From Catonia carolina (lineage: Eukaryota > Arthropoda > Insecta > Hemiptera > Achilidae), in assembly GCA_035578175.1 (NCBI GenBank), contig JAQMRL010000001.1, positions 64,751,553 to 64,815,552 of the forward strand: a DNA stretch of 64,000 bases, given 5' to 3'. The translations under genes and the position numbers were made by a program. The notes under the pieces are model-generated. The model searched no databases and was not told the origin of the DNA. It saw nothing but the letters and a program-made list of their open reading frames with translations. This document shows, one piece after another, positions 10,435 through 22,522 of the stretch; position 1 is the stretch's first letter, and every line of letters begins with the position of its first letter.

Positions 10435-11885
10435 ACAAGAAAGGTGAAATTCGGTTTGAACCCAACAGGATGTCATAATCTGTCGATTATAGTCAATTTT
10501 TGTAAAACCCATTTTAAAAATACACTCGGGCAAAAAAACGGGCCACCTATATTTTTCCAAATTTTTGTTGTATGGTTTCCTGAATAAATAAAAAATGATC
10601 AGCTGATTCTATAAGGCCTGCAGATGGACAGAGTGTGAATAAGACAAGAAGAACAAGAGAGATCTTAATTCAGCAGGTTGTACCTTATGGTCCATTTATT
10701 GGTAAGGCATGCTAGAAAAGTGAATTAGAAGTCTTCTACCTCCTTTACATCAATTAGACGAGCTCAGAAATGCTTTATGTGAAGAATGGAACAATATTGA
10801 CCAAGGTAATATTAAGAACCTGATTCGAGGGATGAACCGGTGAATGGAAGCCATCGTACAATCACAAGGAGGAAATACCTGCTATTAGCAACATGTGGGT
10901 GGCTACATAACGTGAAATGTTGAAAGGATCAGGATTTTTAATAATTGCGTAAAAAAACCGATAATTTTAAAGTTGAAAAATTTGTCAATTTTTCCAAATT
11001 TTTTAAAGTTTTTAAGAATAAAAACTTTGTTTGCTAAGGAGCTTAGAAGATTTGAAGGGGTCGGGAGAAGAAAGTGCTAACCCACAAAATTCCATCATGA
11101 TTTTTCTTAAATATTCTGTAAAAGTAAAATGTACAGCACGTTTTAAACAGGATACTATATGTACAGTCTTAAGAACCTGAATTAACAGAATGACAAATGC
11201 TTAACAAAACATTCATAAACTCACAGCATTCATAAGCCCGCCGAATAGGGTGGTTATCACATCTTTAAACATAAAAAGAAACATCAAAAATGAGAAAAAA
11301 TAGGTGGACCGGTTATTTTGCCTGTGAGTATAGATCCTCTAGAGAGCATTATTGTTATATTAAAGATAGCAAAGTGTTACTGTGTTTAATACATTTGAGA
11401 TCTATTCACCGACACCTTCAGTACCATTGGGTGACTACGGGCAAACCCTGTTACGGTCTATTAAAAAATCTATTACACGTTCCTAGTCCTTAACCCTTTC
11501 TTAAATGGGGTACAGATTTTGTATATTTGCCACTGATAAATGAATAAAAAATTTAAAATGAAGAACTTGAACTTAAAATAAGGATTTTAAACATTCTAAA
11601 CTGACTTACCGTCGCATTTACACTGGCCACAGAATTAGTGCGGACGGTTTTTGTATTTCTTTTAGGAAATAATCAACAGGATATGACTAATGATTCACAT
11701 TCTTTAATAATATCACTTTGATAATTTTATCAAACTTATTGAACGCAGTGACGCTTTGCTATATTTTATATTACACTAATGCTGTCTAGCGGATCGATTT
11801 TAAAACGGGTTTTACAAAAATTGACTAGACAAATTACATGATCCTGTTGGGGTTAAAACGGAATCTAACCGAGTTGTTTTTTAAT
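10435..11885. repeat. Inverted pair of about 90-bp repeats around a Tc1 remnant
   Basis: The block at about 10440-10520 (AACCCAACAGGATG, then GTCAATTTTTGTAAAACCC) is found inverted at about 11790-11880 (GGGTTTTACAAAAATTGAC, then ATCCTGTTGGGGTT). The Tc1 remnant 10523-11328 begins at the inner edge of the left block. The outer pair may be the terminal repeats of an older element that received the Tc1 copy. Confidence 0.6.
10523..11328 (+). mobile_element. Tc1-like transposon remnant
   Basis: The terminal inverted repeats share GGCAAAA-AACCGGxCCACCTAT (left 10523 onward, right ending 11328, allowing a few mismatches). TA dinucleotides flank both ends (10521-10522 and 11329-11330). Inside, about 10735-10885 (+) reads LPPLHQLDELRNALCEEW, then IKNLIRGMNR, a stop, MEAIVQSQGGNTCY. 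That is the standard Tc1-like transposase C-terminus (N-L-I-SM--R--AVI-ARGG-T-Y). At 806 bp it is about half the normal size; the DDE core is gone. Confidence 0.7.
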
Positions 11886-11889
11886 GTTC

Positions 11890-13670
11890 TCTGATTATTA
11901 TCAGTTACACCAGATCCATTTTAAGTTTTTCAGTAAGCAGAAAATTTAATGACAAAGCCAACAACTACTGCGACCTAATAGCTAAAAGCTGTACAGATAA
12001 AAATAGTGTGGTAATACTTAAGCTAATATTTTTTTTGTAAGAGGATTCATGAATACAATAATAATTATTAAAAAAATTAATGTTTTCTTATCACTTCAGA
12101 TTTCTTTAATTAACTGATAAAAATGGTCACAGGGAAATTACTTTTAGGATGGAGCACAACAAAACTCAAGTCACATTTTATGTGTAATTTGAGTTTTTCA
12201 GATGAAACAGAACTATTTTTAATAGCCTTCAAACAAGCATGCCACGTGCAAGTTTACTTACATTGTAATAACTTGTTTGAAAGTGTTGTGCTTCAACATA
12301 TAATTAAATATTATCACAAAAACAAGTATCTGAAGTGTTTATAACTAATTTGAACTCTTTTTTCCACTCTTCAGTTAAACCAAGTTAGTAAAGTTCTGGT
12401 GTTAAATTTTCATGTAGCGTAACAGTTAAATGGAACATTGCCCTGCCATTTTTAAACACAATTAATGTAATCTCAGCCGTTAATTTCACATGGATAATCT
12501 TGCTAGAACAATCTATTTTTAATTTGTCTTTTTAAATGAATTAAAAATAAATTTGGTGGTAGAATAGTGGAGAGAAAAGTGGTCTTGGGTTTAATTAATT
12601 TCTAGCTAGCCTCTAATTTTTATGACATTATGACTGAAAAATGTTCCACTCCCAAGATAGACACCTATAAAATAATAAAATTTAATTTGGAAGCAACACT
12701 AAAATAAATTAATGGCTCATACAGTTGTAACTGCCACAGAAAAATGTGTTATTTCAAATTAGAAATGTCATGGCAAGATTTGCTGTTATAATTTTTGTTA
12801 CTCAATATTGGTATTGTTTTACAAAATCCATGTATAATAAAACAGCTGATTTATAATCAGTCAGTTTTCTCTGTTTATTTATGGGACTTATTATTTATTT
12901 ATTTATTTATTATTGATTTATTTATTTCTAGTTTGTTTATTTTTCTAAAATAACTACTAATTATATGACTTTTTCAAAGAGCAGTAGCGTAAACTCCTAA
13001 TTACTTAATTTAAAATGAAATTTTTGTTTGCAAAATTTCCTTCATTTGTATGAGAAGATAAATCGCTTGTAATACTTTTTTTGAGAAATTTCCTGCGTAA
13101 TGCAACAAATAACAACAACAACAACAAATAAGGGTAAAATATTTCTTTCATTTTGGTACAAAAAACTTCAATAATTAAGATATTTTTTGTGCTAGAAGTT
13201 TTGACAAATCTTAACATTTTATGCTCTTTTTTGTCAAAAATCTTCAACTAACAATCAATTAACAAAGTGTGATGAAACTTGACTAGATTTTACAAAATTC
13301 TATATAGAATTTTTTTGATTTCTATTTACAGTAACTACGGAGACTTCTCAAATTGTAATAGTACGTTTAGGTACAGTACATATTGACACCAACTCCCTCA
13401 TGATACAAACCTATCAAATAAATAAATACATTAGCCCTATCAATTTTTAGAAGATTTTGATTTAAAAAATAAATTAGTTGGTTATAACTTAAAAACTCGC
13501 TCGTTAATTGTGTATTTTCTGTCATGGACAACAATATCTGTTACTTAAATGCTCAAGTGAAGATTATGAGTGCAGGTGGAGATTGAGCAGGGAAAGTGTA
13601 CATGTCTGTGCAAGTCTTATGACCATTACAGATCCTAGTTGATGGTTTCTCCTTTCTCCTACACTAACCA
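11890..13670. other. Intergenic DNA, nothing recognised
   Basis: Simple repeats only: TTTA/TTAT units near 12890-12925 and AAC units near 13105-13125. A 73-codon open stretch at 12123-12344 has no splice context, start context or homology that I recognise and is probably chance. Confidence 0.45.
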
Positions 13671-14510
13671 TTTTTACTTTCTCTTGCCTATATGAATATT
13701 TAGAAAGGAAAGTATTGTTTTCATGTCGATTTTTTGAAATAAAGTTTTCACCGGATCTACACGTTTTCAGAACCCGTTAACCCAAAAAACATGTTATTAG
13801 TGATTGGTCTGTGTGTGTGAACAGAATATCTCAAGAACGGAACATTGTATGAACTTGAAACTTGAAACTTAAGTTACATACCACTAGAGGACCCGCACAA
13901 ACATTTTCATCAAAATCTGCCAACTGGAATTAGTATTTGTTCGTGTCATTCCTCACTTTTTTTGCGATTTTCTCTAAAACTGCTTCTACAATATTTTAAA
14001 AAATTTTCTCTTTTATTAAACTTTTTATGCTCTACAAGACAGGGTAGGCGCCATATCTTGAAATTCTTGGAAAGGCTCTTTTCTCCTAAAAAGATTGTTT
14101 TTTTAAGATTACAACTTTAATATGCATTTTAGCACAAAAATGTAATAAAAGTTGTAGAGAATTTAAAATCTTACGACTTTTCTGTCGAACTTTTTTTGTA
14201 AAACGCTTAGTTTAGCGGTAATTAGCAATTTCCTTTTTTTTCTCACGAAAACGTGCAAAAAATAGATTTTTTTAAAGATTTCAGCCTTAGTATGCATTTT
14301 ACGACAAAAGTGTATATAATCAAATTTATAGGAAATTAAAAGATCTGAAACTTTTATTTAAAGCATTTTTCTCTACAGAACCTAGTTTAGCATGAAAGAG
14401 TGATTTTCCGTATTTTTAAGCCAAACTGAGATTGATTTTAATTTTGTGTCTTTCACTTATGATTAAAATAAGGTTCTGTTTGTTGAGGTTAGTTTTATAT
14501 GAAATAGGCC
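13671..14510 (+). repeat. Family A repeat, copy 2 (nearly full)
   Basis: The left end is TTTTTACTTTCTCTTGCC followed by TATATGAATATTTAG. The ordered blocks follow: TTTTCACCGGATCTACACG, AACATG, GATTGGTCTGTGTGTG (short GT tract), GAACAGAATATCTCAAGAAC, GGACCCGCACAAACATTTTC, TGCTCTACAAGACAGGGTAG, two copies of the ATGCATTTTA block, and AGTGATTTTCCGTATTTTTA. The right end is lost after GAGGTTAG. A second, 5'-end fragment of the same family (about 14512-14590) sits directly behind it in the same orientation. Confidence 0.8.
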
Positions 14511-14889
14511 TGTAAGAAAAGAAAAGAAATTTTAATTTCAATTTTTTGAAATTTAGTTTTCACTGGAAATACACATTTTCAGGTCCCCTATCTGTTCCCT
14601 ATCTGTTTCAAATAACAGAATAACTTAATAACAGAAGGTAATTTTAAATCATACAATTAGTCTTCCAAATCTAAACATCATATTTTTTATTACCTGTCTA
14701 CTCATTGTACCTGTTTTAATGTTATTTTCAACAAAATGTATTTTAATCAAAAAATTCCTGATTAAAAATAATTTTGTAAACAAGTACGGTAATCTAACTA
14801 TATTCACCAAAGTCAATGTCATTATTAATTAACTTTTGTATCTTTAAGAGAACCAGCAATAAATACAAAATAAAATATAATTACTGCAT

Positions 14890-15178
14890 TTGCCCATTAC
14901 AGGCAGGTGGAGTGCTAAATTATTTGCACTTGATCTGCTAGTTCCAAGGCTACAAAAATAGTTCTGTTTCTTATCACATGGTCAGCCAATTATATGACTG
15001 AAGTATATAAGAACAGAAGAAGAAGAGCTGTAAAAGACACTAGTCAGAGTTATTTCCTCTGAGAATAATGAATTCCATTATACAGCCAGACTCGTGGTGA
15101 ATGAAGTGAAGGTGTTATTTACAGGGTGAAAAGTAGATGCTTTTTAGAGGGCCTGGCAATTGGAATATTACAACTATA
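14890..15178 (+). repeat. SINE-like repeat, family 4 (3' truncated)
   Basis: CAGGCAGGTGGAGTGCTAAA through AGACACTAGTCAGAGTTAT to GGGCCTGG matches the longer copy at 60828-61233 over about 280 bp. It lacks the 3' part with the AACAAC tail. Confidence 0.65.
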
Positions 15179-15454
15179 ATGTAGCCCAGAATGTGCTGAA
15201 TAAAGTGTTTTTTGTTTCAAGCCTCCATGCCAAACCTGAAAAAAGTTATCGCATTTAATGCAAAAGTTTGGAAACTTATGGTCGCAACACCCGTGATTTT
15301 TAAAGAGAAAAGATAGGAAAAAATATTTATACTTCTTAATTCTTGTACCATTAGGGTCATCTCAGTAAAAAAACAAAAACCCATTTAGGTCAAGCAACCA
15401 ACTCTGGAACAGATAATATGGATTGACCCTTAAGTATTTATTGTATTTAATATA

Positions 15455-15887
15455 CAGTAGAGCGTCAATAATCCGGATTAATTGGGACCGGATGCCATCC
15501 GGATTATCAAATTATCCGGATTATTGAAACACTCGATAAAATTGCCAGTAGACGTCTTCAAAGTAAGAAAAGTACAGTAGCTAAATGTGACTATATTTTA
15601 CATGATTTGTTAACAGAAATGTGAAGCGGGTAAGTAAAACTACGAAATATGTTGTTATGTATAAAGAACTAATTTTTATTTAACGAAATTTGTAATATAC
15701 ATATAAAAGAGTGACCACTACGCAACAAGCGATTCGAGTGTATCTCTTACTCATCGTGCACGGCGAGCCATTCAGCCATATTGGACACTTTTAACCTACG
15801 ATAAATTAATTCCCATTTTTCGCCAGAATTGAATCCGGATTTTCGACGTTCCGGATTTTTGACATCCGAATTATTGACGCTCTACTG
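15455..15887. mobile_element. Non-autonomous Tigger/pogo element (MITE)
   Basis: The ends CAGTAGAGCGTCAATAATCC and its inverse at 15864-15887 are nearly perfect inverted repeats. Flanking TA lies at 15453-15454 and 15888-15889. The TIR begins CAGTAGAG-GTC and carries the 'ATCCGGATTATC' text typical of Tigger/pogo ends. No transposase coding is left in the 433 bp. It lies just 5' of a FAM194 exon. Confidence 0.85.
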
Positions 15888-15930
15888 TATTGCATATACT
15901 TTTTTTAACACATTAATAATTATATTTCAG

Positions 15931-16045
15931 GTGAGGAAAAGTCAGCTGTAATAAGTTACCAACTATCCAACCCTTTATTTTCCAAATTAGGTTGGACTAA
16001 ATTACCAAAGGATTCATGCCAATTAGATTCTAAATCGATGCGTTG
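15931..16045 (+). CDS. FAM194-domain protein, internal exon a (first one recognised)
   Basis: Acceptor TATATTTCAG ends at 15930 and the donor is G|GTATTA at 16046. The exon reads (G)EEKSAVISYQ, then NPLFSKLGWTKLPKD, then LDSKSMRW, entering with two bases and leaving with two (TG). The leftover TG plus the first G of the next exon makes Trp, so splicing preserves the frame. I link it to the FAM194 exons by phase and by the GWT-LP ... M-W pattern that precedes the domain in this family. Upstream exons were not found. The role is inferred only from the family (sperm/cilia-associated in animals). Confidence 0.65.
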
Positions 16046-16204
16046 GTATTAATAATGTTTTAAAATATGTTTTTTCCTTTAATTAACCATGTATAATAAT
16101 TTTTATTTTATTTACTTTTTCTCTTATAAATGGCCATTTAAGACCACACAAAGTGACTTTAGTCATTTTTAGAAGGTCTTTTTGCAGCTCACATTCTCAG
16201 CTTT

Positions 16205-16500
16205 CTTTTACGGTACTATGTTATGTCCTTCTTCCATCCATCTGACATTCTCTGCTCTTCAAGGAAGTCCTTAAAGCCAGTAGGTAATTAATTGTATGAA
16301 TTTGGTTCAATCCATTATCTTTTCTTGATTTATTTTTATCAGTTTTCTCTGTATCCTTTCCGGCTTCTTCAAACCATTTAACTGATACATTAGGTCTATT
16401 GTTTAGTGTCGTAAAGATTTTTGTCAACAGTTTGTCATCCATTCTCTTTAGGAGTCCATAAAATACAAGTCTTAGTTTTCTGATAGTTTTAACCATTTTT
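16205..16500 (-). mobile_element. Non-LTR retrotransposon C-terminal fragment
   Basis: The minus-strand reading TIRKLRLVFYGLLKRMDDKL, then TKIFTTLNN, then KWFEEAGKD fits the 'KRRL-FYGHL-RM---RL-K-I' block near the end of arthropod LINE ORFs. The 91-codon open frame has no intact upstream reverse transcriptase. It is related to the plus-strand fragment at 17985-18450. Confidence 0.55.
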
Positions 16501-17079
16501 AAATTTCTTGTTGTATTAAGTAAAGCAAGAAACTAAAAAATATTATTACACCTTTCTACTTATTTCATTGTGTTCTTCTTTACATTGTGTATTAAAGCTA
16601 AATGTTTGTGGTATAAATGTGAACATTATAAAATCATAAAGGCACTGTAAACTTGGTGATTGTTGCCTACTACGCAAAGGACAATATCCATCCCATTTAT
16701 ATCTTTCCATTTGGAACATAATGAGGATGAAACTTATCAAACTTATAACTCAAGGGGTAATTTTGTTATTAAAGAAATTAAAAATGTGTGATAAAATACT
16801 TATCTCATTTAATTTAAAATATTTAATAAACTTTACTTTTTTATTAAAGTTATATTTCATTTTTTGAAATACTATAATATTTTTTTATTCTTTAAGGAAA
16901 TATAAAAATCCTTATAAAATATTTAAAAGTCAATTTTCAGGCTAGTACCAAAGGCTGCTAGCCTCTCGTGGAATAAAGTAAAATTATAAGGTGCCTGGAG
17001 GAAAGAATTCACAATTTAGGGAATGGTTTCTATCATATAGAAAATTGGAAAAGGAATTAAATAGGAATTCAATAAGGAA

Positions 17080-17600
17080 ACAGTTTCCTTCAAAGCATGA
17101 AAAGCTTAGTCTGGGATCAAGAAGTGCCTATACATCCTAAAAAAATTATGTATAATGCATACTTTTTGCCAATAGTGACTTACACAGCAGAAAATTTTAA
17201 CAGGTGGAAGGAAGGCAGAGAGCAGAGTGTTGGCAGCAGATATGAAATTTAGAGGAGTATGCTAGGAAAAACAGGAAGAGATAGAATGAGAAATTATGTA
17301 ATTAAGGAACATTTAGGGATGGGGACATCCTAATGAAAAGGACAACAAAGCTATGATGGTTTGATCATGTCAGTAGTATGGCGGATACTAAACTGCCTGA
17401 AAGCATGCTGTACTTGGAGATGGAGGGAAAAAGACCAAAGGGTAGACCACGAGTGAAGTGAATGGATTCAGTTATGAATGAGTTGGGAAAAGAATGTAAT
17501 GCCAAAAAAGCAATGGAGGAGCATTGGGTTAAGCCATAGAGACGAGTTGTGATGTGCCTGATCCAAGGAAACTTGGAAGAGGTATTAAGAGGATGATTAT
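17080..17600 (+). mobile_element. Non-LTR retrotransposon C-terminal remnant
   Basis: Frameshifted plus-strand coding: VWDQEVPIHPKKIMYNAYFL then IVTYTAENFNRWK, then a RSMLGKTGRDRMRNYVIKE segment, then text like KKTKLRWFGHV and RPKGRPR in decayed form. This order follows the reverse transcriptase in many arthropod LINEs. Several stops are present. Confidence 0.6.
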
Positions 17601-17984
17601 AACAGTACTGTTAGTTAAATATTTCATTAACGTTTAAATTAAACCAGCTAAGAAAAACGGATATTATCAAGTACTGTTGGCAAAATGATACTGTAGTAAC
17701 CTCAAACGGTCCTTGCAAATATTACTAATTTACTAATTACTCATTGTACAGATATCAGTGCACAGTAGATCTAAAATAGGTATTGTCCGAACTTAATAAA
17801 AATAAATGTAATTGATTCAATAATAATTATAAAATAGTTTTATATTATTAAAAAATAATATAATTAAAAATATATGCACTTCTAGTAGCACTTCTACTCC
17901 TGCAATTGTCTGTACTAATATGTGTGTTTTTTATTTTTCGCTTTCTCCTCAAATTGCTAATGGCATACTGCAAAGTGTAGCAAC

Positions 17985-18450
17985 ACGGAACACAGAACCT
18001 CAAAATTAGAACGTTGGATCATCAGAAATGCCTGAACGAGAGATATTTCTTTGATAATATCTGGAAGCTCGTACCGAATGAAGAAGTCTACAGATATTCA
18101 GAACCTCTAGCAGACCAGATGAGGAAAAAGAGAATTTCTTTCTTTGGCCATCTCTTGAGGAGTGAATCTACCAGAATTTTCATACAAACCATCAACTATT
18201 TCTTAAACTGAAAATCTCAGCTCCATTGGATCAAAAAAATTGAACAGGACATGAACAAAATCCAAATCTCACATTTAAAGAAAATCCGGAAGTTATCACA
18301 AACTGAACAGAAGAGACCGACAAAACAGCAGAAAATTGTGTATTCCGACGAAAAATGCCAGAAGGTATCAGAAAGATTGAAGGAATACCGGGGAAGAATC
18401 AAAGAAAGAAACATCAGAAAAAGTACTCCACACAACAAATATTGAAGTAA
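17985..18450 (+). pseudogene. LINE ORF 3' end, almost open
   Basis: From 18014 the frame runs 144 codons to TGA at 18443-18445 with a single internal stop (18209-18211). Blocks: VPNEEVYRYSEPLADQMRKK, RISFFGHLLRSESTR, then HWIKKIEQDMN, then VYSDEKCQKVSERLKEY. These are the conserved tail blocks of arthropod non-LTR ORFs (SEPL...RK-R--F-GHL-R; T-E---K-SERMK-YW). One stop in 432 bases makes this the least decayed LINE piece here. Confidence 0.65.
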
Positions 18451-18722
18451 GATCTTCTTCTTCAATGAACTTTTGTAGTTCTATATGGCTTTAAAAAACA
18501 GTGTAGTTTGGCTTTGGTGCAATAATGCTCCCAACATGACTGAGATAGATGCTTACTCCAGTGTACTAAGGATTGGCATAGGCAAAGAGAGTACTTTTAT
18601 ACAGTGGTGTACTATAACTTCTATTGAACATTATACATTAAAATAAATCTATAATTTATTTTTCTAAAAATAAACTAAAAATAAGGGCTGTATTTTCAGA
18701 ACTATAACACCAAAAATTTCAG

Positions 18723-18865
18723 GTCCACAAATAAAAGACGATCAGAAGACAAGACAATACATTATCATGATGGTACAGTTGCTGCTGAATTTTTGAATAA
18801 CGGAGTAGGAACTGTTCATTACCCAAATGGAAATATAGCTATCGAAGTTACTGAAACAGGTAGAG
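18723..18865 (+). CDS. FAM194-domain protein, exon b
   Basis: The exon follows acceptor AATTTCAG and ends at donor AG|GTAAGT. It reads STNKRRSEDKTIHYHDGTVA, then AEFLNNGVGTVHYPNGNIAI, then EVTETGRG. HYHDGT, GxGTVxYPNGNIA and the following beta-strand text are the signature of the FAM194 domain (ERICH6 and C3orf20 in vertebrates). It enters with one base and leaves with one base, compatible with both neighbours. Confidence 0.8.
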
Positions 18866-19797
18866 GTAAGTGAAACATTTTATAAATAGTATTTCAGTTA
18901 ATCTTTCACGAGCAGTAACCAATTAGTGATCATTAATCATTCATGTTATTCAACCACAACCAGCTAAATTGTGGAAATAAATCTGTATAATGAATCTTGA
19001 GTAAAATCTTTATTCCCAGAACAGATTCTTACAGTGACAAAAGTCATAATGATGTGCTTGTATTATTTCTGATTTATCCAAAACTCTTCAACTTTCACTT
19101 GACGCTTGCTACACCGACTACTCTTTATGAACCTTTAAAAGAAAATGAAAAGAACACAAATTTCAATACCACCTTTAAAATGCCTTAAAAGCTAGAATCA
19201 TATGTTTTTAAATTCTAGCAACTTCTTCTACAATCTGTAGCATGGGTACTTAGCTTATACATATTTTGGATAAAATTTTATATTTGCTTTCAAAATTTAA
19301 AGTGCTTTAATTTTTTAAATATAAATTTTTTTTCTGAATTAAAGAAAATAAATATCATAAATAATAGAGATTTTAGGCACTTTATTGATTTTTTTTTTTT
19401 AATTGAAGATTCTACAATTAATACATCTTTTTATTAAATTCAGGAAACCGCTGATTTTTCACTCCGAAGGCCTAATAAGGGGTATGAGGTTGAAAATTTT
19501 GAATTTAATATTTGTAAATGCATATACCGTGCTTCCCAACAAATCTGATATAGGGAGATTAACATTGGACAATGTACTGTTAACATTGATCTTATTACAA
19601 GGATGAAATCTTACTTTTATTACACCCGTCATTAGGAAATGAGTCTACAAAAGATTTTAGTAGCTAATAATTTAATTATTAATAAATAAAAGCAAAAATG
19701 TTATTCAATTTTGATATAGTGCGGTACTTACATGAGAAAAAAATTTCCCGCCCATTGATGTCTAAACGTTAGCTGGGCATGTTAAGTGGTTGGTTTA
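18866..19797 (+). other. FAM194-gene intron, left part
   Basis: AT-rich DNA with no other exon recognised. A family A copy (19798 onward) occupies the middle of this intron. Confidence 0.5.
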
Positions 19798-19952
19798 TTT
19801 TTACTTTCTCTTGCCTATATGAATGTATAGGAAGGAAAGTATTGTTTTCATGCCGATTTTTCGAACTTGAGTCTTCACCGGTCACCGGATCTACACGTTT
19901 TCAGACCCTCTGAACCCAAAAAACATGTTTTTAGCGATTGGTCTGTGTGTAT

Positions 19953-20015
<63 letters not shown>

Positions 20016-20795
20016 CGTGTGTGAACAGAATATCTCAAGAACGGAACATCGTACGAACTTGAAACTTAAGTTACATACCACTACCGGACCCGACACGAAC
20101 ATTTTCATCAAAATCGGTCAACCTGAAGTAGTAGTTTATTCGTGTAATTTTCCCTTTTTTGCGATTTTATCAAAAACTGGTCCTACGAGTTTTTTGAAAA
20201 TCGCCTCGTTGACTAAATTTTTTATGCTCTACAAGATAGGGTAGGTGCCATGTTTGCTGAAATTCTTGGTGAGGCTGTTTTCACGAAAAATTATTGTTTT
20301 TTTAAGATTACGGCTTTAATATGCATTTTAGCGCAAAACTTTATTAAATAAAAATTGTAGCGAATTAAAAATTCTACAACTTTTATGTAAAACTTCTTTT
20401 TTGTATAACGCTTAGTTTAGCGGTAATTAGCGATTTTTTTTGTTTTTTTTTTCACGAAAACGTGTGAAAAATCGATATTTTTAAGATTTCGGCCTTAGTA
20501 TCCATTTTACGATAAAAGAGTATATAATCAAATTTATAGGAAATTAAAAGATCTACAACTTTTGTTTAAAGCAGTTTCCTCTACAGAACCTAGTTTAGCG
20601 TCAGAGAGTGATTTTCCGTATTTTTAACCCAAACTGAAGTTTATTTTAATTTTGTCTTTCACTCATGATTAAAATAAGGTTATGTTTTTGAGGTTAGTTT
20701 TTTGTTTATTTCTAACGTTTTATTACTAATGTTAGATATTATTGGTCATTATTTGCATTGTCAAGTGAAAGTGTGTGAGTGTTTTACACCAGATT
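19798..20795 (+). repeat. Family A repeat, copy 3 (full length) with expanded (GT)n
   Basis: Left end TTTTTACTTTCTCTTGCC, then a CTATATGAATGTATAGG palindrome. All internal blocks are present in order. The tract after GATTGGTCT has grown to about 75 bp of GT/GC repeats (19946-20021). The right end reads TTGCATTGTCAAGTGAAAG, then TGTGTGAGTGTTTTACACCA and a T run. The best plus-strand reference copy of the family in this window. Confidence 0.85.
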
Positions 20796-21932
20796 TTTAT
20801 TTTTGCTATTACTGTACGAGAGGACAAGAACTTGAGTCCTACATGTTAAAGCTTTTGTTTTTTGTTTATTTTTTGTTAAATAATAATAATTGAATATTAT
20901 TAATTAATTAAATAATGAAAAACATTTGAAATTATAATTGTATTTTTTAATTTAACAGAATATAACTGCTAGTGATTTTTTCAAAATTTAATTTAATTAA
21001 CAAATTATTAAGTTAAGTATTAAGTTAAAAAATTCTTTAATAATAATTTTAATAAAATTATTTAGTAAAAATCAAATAAAATTTTTTAATGGTGTGTGTG
21101 GGATTCAAACTCACGGTCTCTCTTACTATAATATCAAAAATGATAATCAACTGACCTCTTTACTCACTCGGCTAATGTTCAAACAACAATGAAAACAATT
21201 TTTTTTTATGTAGGCTAAGTACTACGTCAAAATTGAATAACATTTTTATGTTTATTTATTAATAATTAAATTATTAGCTATTAAAATCTTTTATTGACTT
21301 ATTTTTATTTTATTTCCTAACAAATGAAAATAAAAGTTAGACTACATCCTTGTAATAAGATCCTTGTAAATAAGATTAATGTTGACAGAACATTGTCCAA
21401 TGTTAATTTCCCTACACGTCAGATTTGTTGAGAAGCACGCTATAAATTTGCCTAAAAATGTACAAAAAATTATATAACATACTTTTATCCAGTGAGAATA
21501 TTTTGACTTAAAGTGAATGTACTTTGCAACCTAACACAAGAATTTAAACAACTACAGAAAATTATAAGAAAAAAATCTTTTCACTAATGTTTCTTTCAAC
21601 CTATCTGTTAAGAAAGTCATTTTGTTCACTTCAGTTGCAAAGTTTTGTGCTTATGTAAGTTTGAAATAGTTTATCTACATTGTATATTTTCTTACTACCT
21701 TTATGTATTTTTGGTCAGTCCATCTTGAAGGGCAATAACTTAAGAAACTCTTTTTGAAAGGTCGTATGGTTATGTGACATTACACAGAAGGTTTTTAAAA
21801 ATTCACATAGGTTTAAGCTTTTGGTATTGTGAATTTGAACCTGAAGTGTATGATAGGCAAATAACAAAAATACTGAAGTTAAATTTTTGTTTTACTACTT
21901 TATGTGTTTATCTTTGGTCTAATTTATTTCAG
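20796..21932 (+). other. FAM194-gene intron, right part
   Basis: AT-rich. About 21090-21180 (GGGATTCAAACTCACGGTCT) looks like a minus-strand SINE or tRNA-related B box with a decayed head. Nothing else was recognised. Confidence 0.4.
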
Positions 21933-22050
21933 GTAAAACTGTGTCTGTCTTTAGTGAAAACAAAGATATAAGGACAGGCTGTCCTTTGAGATTGGCCCTG
22001 TTTAATTCTGGATGTGGCAGTGTTTGTGATGAAGAAACTGGATTGATCAA
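21933..22050 (+). CDS. FAM194-domain protein, exon c
   Basis: Acceptor TTATTTCAG ends at 21932 and donor GTAATG starts at 22051. With the G left from exon b it reads GKTVSVFSENKDIRTGCPLR, then LALFNSGCGSVCDEETGLIK. ALFNS-G-GSV-DE-G-I is the middle strand set of the FAM194 domain. The exon leaves two bases (AA), which the next exon completes to Lys. Confidence 0.8.
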
Positions 22051-22522
22051 GTAATGTGTACAATAGCTACAATTTCTTTTATTAAAGTCTTTTTTGAAAT
22101 AGTCAGGAGTTTAATGTAAGAACAATTGTACTGAATTGTACAAAAACAGGGAATTATAGGCTCTCCTCAAATTTTTCTAGGTCCTTAGCCCAATGGCTGG
22201 TTTCAACCTCTAAGGTTTTATTAAATAAAAGAAGGAATCTCTACAAACGTAAAAATACTATAAGTTTTTACTAACAGTCTCTGTTGGTGCTTTAATCTTC
22301 TTTTACATATTATTCTACATAGGCTACTTACATCTTTTGGTGTTTCATTACCCCTCATTACAAGATTTCATAATATGAAAAAAACGGTAGGAAGCTACCA
22401 CAGTAATTCAACCAAACCTACATAAAAGCTGAAACAATAAATTCATAGAAACGTGAAACAATAAATTTCATAATAAAATAATTTAAAATAGGTTATACAA
22501 AAGACAGAATAAATTTTATAAT

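Larger units (their letters stand above)
16046..18722 (+). other. FAM194-gene intron, filled with LINE remnants
   Basis: It is bounded by donor 16046 and acceptor 18721-18722. It holds a minus-strand LINE tail (16205-16500) and two plus-strand LINE tails (17080-17600, 17985-18450). The stretches 16500-17080 and 17600-17985 show no feature beyond AT-richness. Confidence 0.6.

Noticed and set aside
12123..12344. 73-codon frame as a possible gene
   Set aside because: No splice or start context and no recognisable motif; frames of this length are common by chance in the window.
19875..20111. Threonine-histidine rich open frames over the GT tract, and similar ones at 27.4 and 35.5 kb
   Set aside because: They are translations of (GT)n/(CA)n microsatellites inside family A and not proteins.
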